Origin: Muribaculaceae bacterium
GTDB taxonomy: Bacteria > Bacteroidota > Bacteroidia > Bacteroidales > Muribaculaceae
Length of the DNA: 64,000 bases
Direction of reading: 5' to 3'
Assembly: GCA_017399915.1 (NCBI GenBank)
Contig: JAFQAS010000059.1
Span: 51,683-115,682, forward strand
In this document: in pieces, positions 63,413 to 64,000 of the stretch
How positions within the stretch are numbered: position 1 is the stretch's first letter
How the letters are laid out: each line of letters opens with the position of its first letter
Notes under the pieces: model-generated
The model's input: only the letters and a program-made list of their open reading frames with translations
Told to the model about the DNA's origin: nothing
The model's database searches: none
Made by a program: the position numbers and the translations under genes

Positions 63413-63593
63413 ATATTATTTTTATTTTGTTGCTCACCATTAAATGAAGTGGTGAGTAATTTTTTATATATAAATTAAATGACGCATCAAATTTTTTAGA
63501 TATGGGGGGGGAGGGTGATTAAAAATTAGTTTGGTTGTGATATCGGTCTAAACTTTATCTTGCACAAAATTTGATTTTTCAAAGTTTTGAAAT

Positions 63594-63689
63594 TTAGAAA
63601 AAAAGACTCAAAAACATACATACAAAACAGAAAGTAGCAACCGCCAAATATATTAATGCACCAACTAATCGCCAATCTTTTCTTTTCAT
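63594..63689 (-). CDS. Small single-pass membrane peptide, 31 residues
   Basis: An ATG at 63689 opens 31 codons and ends in TAA. The peptide starts MKRKDWR, positive and polar, then has about 22 hydrophobic residues (LVGALIYLAVATFCFVCMFL) and ends SLFF. It is preceded by a GTGAGGTTAAT-like stretch, a good Shine-Dalgarno (GAGG) for this group, and by a TATATTTG -7 element at 63725-63732. The positive-inside rule puts the short N-terminus in the cytoplasm. I do not recognise a family. It may be a membrane regulatory peptide; coding is likely but unproven. Confidence 0.55.
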   Translation of the reverse strand: MKRKDWRLVGALIYLAVATFCFVCMFLSLFF

Positions 63690-63724
63690 ATTAACCTCAC
63701 TTTCTTATTTAGAATTATTTTTCT

Positions 63725-63732
63725 CAAATATA
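63725..63732 (-). promoter_or_regulatory. -7 element of the 31-residue peptide gene
   Basis: TATATTTG on the minus strand, 35 bases before the ATG at 63689. No clear -33 box. Confidence 0.45.
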
Positions 63733-63739
63733 CCATTTT

Positions 63740-63982
63740 TAGCATAAAAATTACGGTTCTCGGAGCAAAAAAAGCGAAAAAGTGCGTTAATCACTGACCT
63801 ATAACGCATTAAACGGCAAACCTCGGAAATGGTAACAATGGTAAAAAAGCAAGGAAATGAAAGGTAATGAAGGTGTACGGTTTTCAAATCATTACCCGAT
63901 AATGCAGTAAAGTTTTTCTTTGTGTCGTCACGTTTCATCGTTCTGCGTTAGTTTGCATATCAATGTATAACTCGCTGATAAC
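63740..63982. other. Right-edge intergenic region without a supported gene
   Basis: A minus-strand frame of 77 codons spans 63705-63938, but it contains the -7 element of the small peptide gene and has no recognisable protein features. I treat it as non-coding. The + strand carries G/A-rich stretches (around 63835-63885) of unknown meaning. Confidence 0.4.
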
Positions 63983-63990
63983 TAATTTTG
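63983..63990 (+). promoter_or_regulatory. -7 element of a gene starting beyond the right edge
   Basis: TAATTTTG followed by TAACC. Its orientation means a + strand gene begins just outside the window. Confidence 0.5.
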
Positions 63991-64000
63991 TAACCAAAAA

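Noticed and set aside
63705..63938. Minus-strand frame of 77 codons upstream of the 31-residue peptide
   Set aside because: It contains the -7 element of the small gene, shows no domain or signal, and its composition looks non-coding.

Overview
The window comes from an AT-rich Bacteroidales chromosome. Genes that point there are a type III glutamine synthetase, a GT3-type glycogen synthase beside an alpha-glucan phosphorylase, a PASTA protein next to RluD, the Bacteroidetes form of RpoZ beside BamD, DUF4301, DUF4923 and DUF4493-like proteins, and two secreted proteins with type IX secretion (T9SS) C-terminal sorting domains. The Bacteroidetes -7 promoter element TAnnTTTG sits in front of more than twenty genes, often with a TTG-type -33 box 19 to 22 bases upstream. 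A Muribaculaceae-like gut commensal is plausible, but the family cannot be proven from this sequence alone.

Layout. 0-6 kb: the 5' part of a surface lipoprotein gene running off the left edge, a FlaA1/CapD-type nucleotide-sugar dehydratase, a DUF4923 protein, and an ABC-F ATPase followed by a Dabb protein. 6-11.5 kb: minus-strand lipoprotein and envelope genes (Sel1 repeats, zinc ribbon plus membrane anchor, DUF2807) and glutamine synthetase III. 11.7-18.6 kb: an anchored FGE-like protein, glycogen synthase, glucan phosphorylase and a MATE pump. 18.7-24.5 kb: a Cys/Lys-ladder secreted peptide, a ClC channel, a polyprenyl glycosylphosphotransferase, TsaC and a type II NADH dehydrogenase. 24.7-36 kb: an SGNH hydrolase, TPR, DUF4301, an orphan FKBP-N domain protein, rpsO, rpoZ, bamD, a second SGNH esterase and a large GHL10-type glycosidase. 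36-43.7 kb: duplicated PASTA proteins, RluD, then an acyltransferase, phosphoesterase, tex, folK operon. 43.7-54.4 kb (minus strand): comEC, a YeiH transporter, aroE, a TlpA-like protein with a structured leader, an L,D-transpeptidase, an LptF/G permease, tgt, nucleoside phosphorylase, dprA and a thioesterase. 54.5-64 kb: a C10 peptidase, an Ntn hydrolase, a DUF486 protein, glutamate dehydrogenase, DUF1015, purA, a Fur-family regulator, tRNA-Ser(GGA), a 31-residue membrane peptide and a promoter pointing off the right edge.

Most genes are ordinary housekeeping, central nitrogen and carbon metabolism (GSIII, Gdh, glycogen) and envelope biogenesis (BamD, LptF/G, L,D-transpeptidase, PASTA, polysaccharide initiation). 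I found no CRISPR array, insertion sequence, prophage or defence cluster. The most unusual signals are a 5' leader with two mutually exclusive 8-bp helices in front of a TlpA-like gene that has lost its CxxC, a secreted peptide with a regular cysteine ladder, a tandem PASTA duplication that includes its promoter, an FKBP N-domain without its catalytic domain, an Ntn hydrolase whose nucleophile sits at the signal-peptide cleavage site, and near-leaderless fur and tgt transcripts.
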